A DNA stretch of 64,000 nt from Flavobacteriaceae bacterium MAR_2010_72. Lineage in GTDB: Bacteria > Bacteroidota > Bacteroidia > Flavobacteriales > Flavobacteriaceae. A program made the position numbers and the translations under genes. How positions within the stretch are numbered: position 1 is the stretch's first letter; the number at the start of each line of letters is the position of its first letter. The notes beneath the pieces are model-generated. The model saw only the letters and a list, made by a program, of their open reading frames with translations, had not been told where the DNA came from and ran no database searches. The DNA is taken from assembly GCA_003550275.1 (NCBI GenBank), contig QXCW01000002.1, positions 2,975,501-3,039,500 of the forward strand. Direction: 5' to 3'. Of the stretch, positions 62,098 through 64,000 are shown one piece after another.

Positions 62098-62841
62098 TTA
62101 ATCTTCTTTTAATAGTTTGGCTATGTCTTCTTTCAACATGCTAATTTGTTCGGTTTGCCCTTCGTCATCCATTTGTTCTTCCTCGGAAATAATTCCGTTA
62201 TAGAAAATAACCGGATTTCCATTATCAATCCTCGAGCGTATAAAGCCCTTTTTATCGATTAAAGCGAAATGACCCGAATGTTCAAACCCACCTTCTACGT
62301 CTTGATCTTGTGCAACGTACAAGGGAAACCCTTCATTTGCCAAAGCATAGATTTTATCTTGGTCACCTGTTAATAGATTCCAATTTGGATTTGTAATGCC
62401 ATAATGATCAGCATAAGCCTTTAAGACTTCAGGTGTATCCGTAGCAGGATTTATTGTGAATGAAGCTACTCCAAAGTTTTCAATTCCCTTAAAGGTGTTT
62501 TGTATCTGGACTAAGTTCTTGTTCATTCTAGGGCAAATAGTGGGACAGGTGGTGAAGAAAAATTCAACCACATAAACTTTCCCCAAATAGTCTTCATTGG
62601 TTATAGTTTTGCCATCTTGATTAATAAAACTAAATGGAGGCACTTTTTTGGGTTGGCCATTGATAATCAAATATTCCAAAATAGAATTATCTGATTTGTC
62701 TGCCACTTGATCACTTCTGCTTTCTTTTCTAGAAACATCATCATTGGCTATTCTGTCCACAATTTTTGGAACGAAAATTATTCCAAAAACCAGTATTACA
62801 AGGGCAATACCTATATATGAATAATTGGTTTTATTGCTCAT
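62098..62841 (-). CDS. SCO1/SenC-family copper chaperone
   Basis: A 247-residue membrane-anchored thioredoxin-fold protein: N-terminal anchor (YIGIALVILVFGIIFVP), PPFSFINQDGKTITNEDYLG near 78-97, metal motif FFFTTCPTICPRMNKNLVQI with Cys-x-x-x-Cys near 105-124, and the third ligand His in EHSGHFALIDKKGFIRSRI near 190. SCO delivers copper to the CuA site of cytochrome oxidase. It overlaps the upstream gene by 11 bases. Confidence 0.93.
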   Translation of the reverse strand: MSNKTNYSYIGIALVILVFGIIFVPKIVDRIANDDVSRKESRSDQVADKSDNSILEYLIINGQPKKVPPFSFINQDGKTITNEDYLGKVYVVEFFFTTCPTICPRMNKNLVQIQNTFKGIENFGVASFTINPATDTPEVLKAYADHYGITNPNWNLLTGDQDKIYALANEGFPLYVAQDQDVEGGFEHSGHFALIDKKGFIRSRIDNGNPVIFYNGIISEEEQMDDEGQTEQISMLKEDIAKLLKED

Positions 62842-63550
62842 TTTTTGTGTTTAAATCGTTAGCTCTTCTTTTGGTTGAATCGAAATTACCTTTTCGTTTT
62901 TGTCTGTATTCAGTAAACAAAACTCTTATGTCTTCACTCATTTTATTCTTAATGGCATCTATATCAATACAATTATAAGAATATAAAGCATAATTAGGCT
63001 GGTCGGTTTCAAGTTCTCGTTTTGACCTGTCATCTAATCGACCTCTTTGGTTTAAATCTTTGTCGATAATAAAAATATCTTCGGTTGAAAGGTTTTCTGA
63101 TAAGTTTGAGTGGCTTTTTAAACTCCCATAAAGACTTTTAATGTCATCCGGTGTTCCAAACACGTAATGCCAAAATTTGACTTCATCATAATTATTGACC
63201 TTTGTTTTTAGTTCTTCGACATCTACTTCTGTTCCATTAGGCATTACAATTATAACTTGAAACTTTTTAAAGCCCTTAAACTTATCGTAGACCAGTTCTT
63301 TTAAATTAAGGGCTGCGATTGTATGGTTTTCGGGTTGATTTCCCAAAAATCCAAGTACTGTGATATGGTCTTTTAATTGAATGTTCTTGTTAGAACCAGT
63401 GTTAAAAAAATCTAGTTCTCTAACATTTTCATTAACAACATCTAGCGGGTTGTAATTGTGTGAGGACGGATATAAAAACAACAAAAAGAGCACTGGAAGA
63501 AAGAATAATATCCCTAAAACTGCATTCCGTTTAAATTGTTGTTTTTTCAC
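62831..63550 (-). CDS. SCO-like membrane-anchored protein without copper-binding cysteines
   Basis: A 239-residue protein that begins at a GTG (the minus-strand codon at 63548-63550). After a membrane anchor (AVLGILFFLPVLFLLFLYP) it resembles the thioredoxin-like SCO fold: LKDHITVLGFLGNQPENHTI near 58-77, FKKFQVIIVMPNG, FIIDKDLNQRGRLDDR near 180. At the place of the CxxxC motif it has GNQPENHT, and I see no conserved metal cysteines. It lies directly upstream of, and overlaps, the true SCO gene. It may be a redox-inactive partner in the same assembly pathway. The family comparison is my judgement from pattern. Confidence 0.75.
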   Translation of the reverse strand: MKKQQFKRNAVLGILFFLPVLFLLFLYPSSHNYNPLDVVNENVRELDFFNTGSNKNIQLKDHITVLGFLGNQPENHTIAALNLKELVYDKFKGFKKFQVIIVMPNGTEVDVEELKTKVNNYDEVKFWHYVFGTPDDIKSLYGSLKSHSNLSENLSTEDIFIIDKDLNQRGRLDDRSKRELETDQPNYALYSYNCIDIDAIKNKMSEDIRVLFTEYRQKRKGNFDSTKRRANDLNTKNEQ

Positions 63551-63554
63551 GGTG

Positions 63555-63562
63555 CAAAAATA
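63555..63562 (-). promoter_or_regulatory. -7 box (TATTTTTG) four bases from a GTG start
   Basis: The minus strand reads TATTTTTG, then four bases (CACC), then the GTG start at 63548-63550. The spacing is the same as at murI, so a leaderless message is likely. The box is continuous with the T-tract of the terminator at 63566-63590. Confidence 0.55.
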
Positions 63563-63565
63563 AAA

Positions 63566-63590
63566 AAAGGTAGTTTAAAAAACTACCTTT
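63566..63590 (-). terminator. Terminator after the oxidase subunit IV gene
   Basis: AAAGGTAGTT (63566-63575) pairs with AACTACCTTT (63581-63590). On the minus strand the stem runs into TTTTTTTATTTTTG, so terminator and next promoter share one T-run. Confidence 0.8.
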
Positions 63591-63618
63591 AATCTATGTT
63601 TAACTAAACTAAAACCGT

Positions 63619-63999
63619 TTAGAAATCTTTTTTGACATAACCCGTTGAATAGATTCCTTCAATATAACCGCCTTCTTGTAATAAGATAAAAATAAGGTAG
63701 CAAATTAAAAACACGGCAGTCCAAACCACCATACGTCTTAAACTTGCCGTTTCATCTCTCATATGCATAAAATCCCAGGTAATATAATAGGCTTTTACAA
63801 TGGTTAATATGATAAATATCCAGTTTAGGATTTTCATACCAATAAACTTTGCCATTAGGGATTCTGGCTTATAGATACCTAAAACTACTTCAACTGCAGT
63901 AATAATTGACAACAATATTAAAACTCCCCAGATTTTTTGGGTGTTGGATTTAAATTTAATTAGTCCTCTTAATATTTCTAATTTATGTGCGTGTGCCAT
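63619..63999 (-). CDS. Cytochrome c oxidase subunit IV-like (COX4-pro) protein
   Basis: A 126-residue protein with three helices: VLILLSIITAVEVVLGIY, then ILNWIFIILTIVKAYYITWDFMH and MVVWTAVFLICYLIFILLQE. The order TAVEVVLGIY ... IVKAYYI..FMHL-like ... fits the caa3/bacterial COX subunit IV family. The gene starts one base inside the window edge, so its upstream partners (oxidase subunits III, I, II) would lie beyond base 64000. It belongs to the SCO/DUF420 cluster that follows, though a terminator separates them. Confidence 0.88.
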   Translation of the reverse strand: MAHAHKLEILRGLIKFKSNTQKIWGVLILLSIITAVEVVLGIYKPESLMAKFIGMKILNWIFIILTIVKAYYITWDFMHMRDETASLRRMVVWTAVFLICYLIFILLQEGGYIEGIYSTGYVKKDF

Positions 64000-64000
64000 T

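Noticed and set aside
1-64000. Search for CRISPR arrays, insertion sequences, integrases and rRNA genes
   Set aside because: No regularly spaced direct repeats, transposase motifs, terminal inverted repeats around ORFs or rRNA sequence were seen on reading the window.

Overview
The window looks like chromosomal DNA of a marine-type member of the Flavobacteriaceae (Bacteroidota). The signs are low GC, a SusC/SusD pair, a type IX secretion C-terminal sorting domain and a PorP/SprF-like protein, a short 287-residue RpoD next to rpsU, candidate -7 boxes of the Bacteroidota form TAnnTTTG, few Shine-Dalgarno sequences, and family-typical fusions (FolK-deoxynucleoside kinase, NagB-PIG-L). All assignments come from reading the translated sequence; no database search was run.

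Layout. (1) 1-5215, +: a hexuronate/2-keto-3-deoxygluconate module with an ACS-type MFS transporter (5' end outside the window), two SDR oxidoreductases, a secreted esterase-like hydrolase, KdgK and KdgA. It would turn an unsaturated-uronate product into KDG, KDPG, pyruvate and glyceraldehyde-3-phosphate. (2) 5231-6060: a DeoR-family repressor gene and, in the divergent intergenic region, four TGCAAA/TTTGCA half-sites about 20 bp apart, a likely operator. (3) 6066-7187: a DUF5009-type membrane acyltransferase gene broken in several places, with a run of 15 G. (4) 7326-28065, +: SusC/SusD, a terminator, then a tight nine-gene run: SSS transporter, DUF6259-like lipoprotein, MurQ, NagZ-like GH3, GH18 with T9SS tail, DUF1343/NamZ, FAD/Fe-S D-lactate dehydrogenase, NagB-PIG-L and a DUF187/GH10-like lipoprotein. 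The best reading is a peptidoglycan amino-sugar (MurNAc-GlcNAc) utilisation locus: NamZ and NagZ release MurNAc and GlcNAc, an SSS carrier imports sugar, MurQ splits MurNAc-6-P into GlcNAc-6-P and D-lactate, the dehydrogenase oxidises the lactate, and NagB (perhaps with its PIG-L domain as deacetylase) leads to fructose-6-P. No MurNAc kinase or NagA is visible here.

(5) 28150-64000: core genome. tRNA-Leu and tRNA-Gly, mutS, a SPOUT methyltransferase, folK-dNK, a queuosine-precursor transporter, an AsmA-like protein, rpoD-rpsU, DUF2797, a frameshifted GH3-type acyl-adenylase, tig-clpP-clpX, a holin-like protein, an alpha/beta hydrolase, pdxJ, a CBS protein, nadK, DUF6089, uppS, bamA, two Skp/OmpH chaperones, murI, gamma carbonic anhydrase, PorP/SprF, an Nfu protein with a doubled N-terminal domain, MscS, tsaB, an RND/ABC-type adaptor and TolC, and the end of a cytochrome-oxidase cluster (SCO, a cysteine-less SCO-like protein, DUF420, subunit IV).

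The most notable points are the amino-sugar locus with its built-in D-lactate dehydrogenase and NagB-PIG-L fusion, the G15 tract in a multiply broken gene, an exact 30-bp tandem duplication that doubles a lipobox, the half-site array, and three places where a terminator hairpin or its T-tract is fused to the next gene's promoter, two of them apparently giving leaderless messages.
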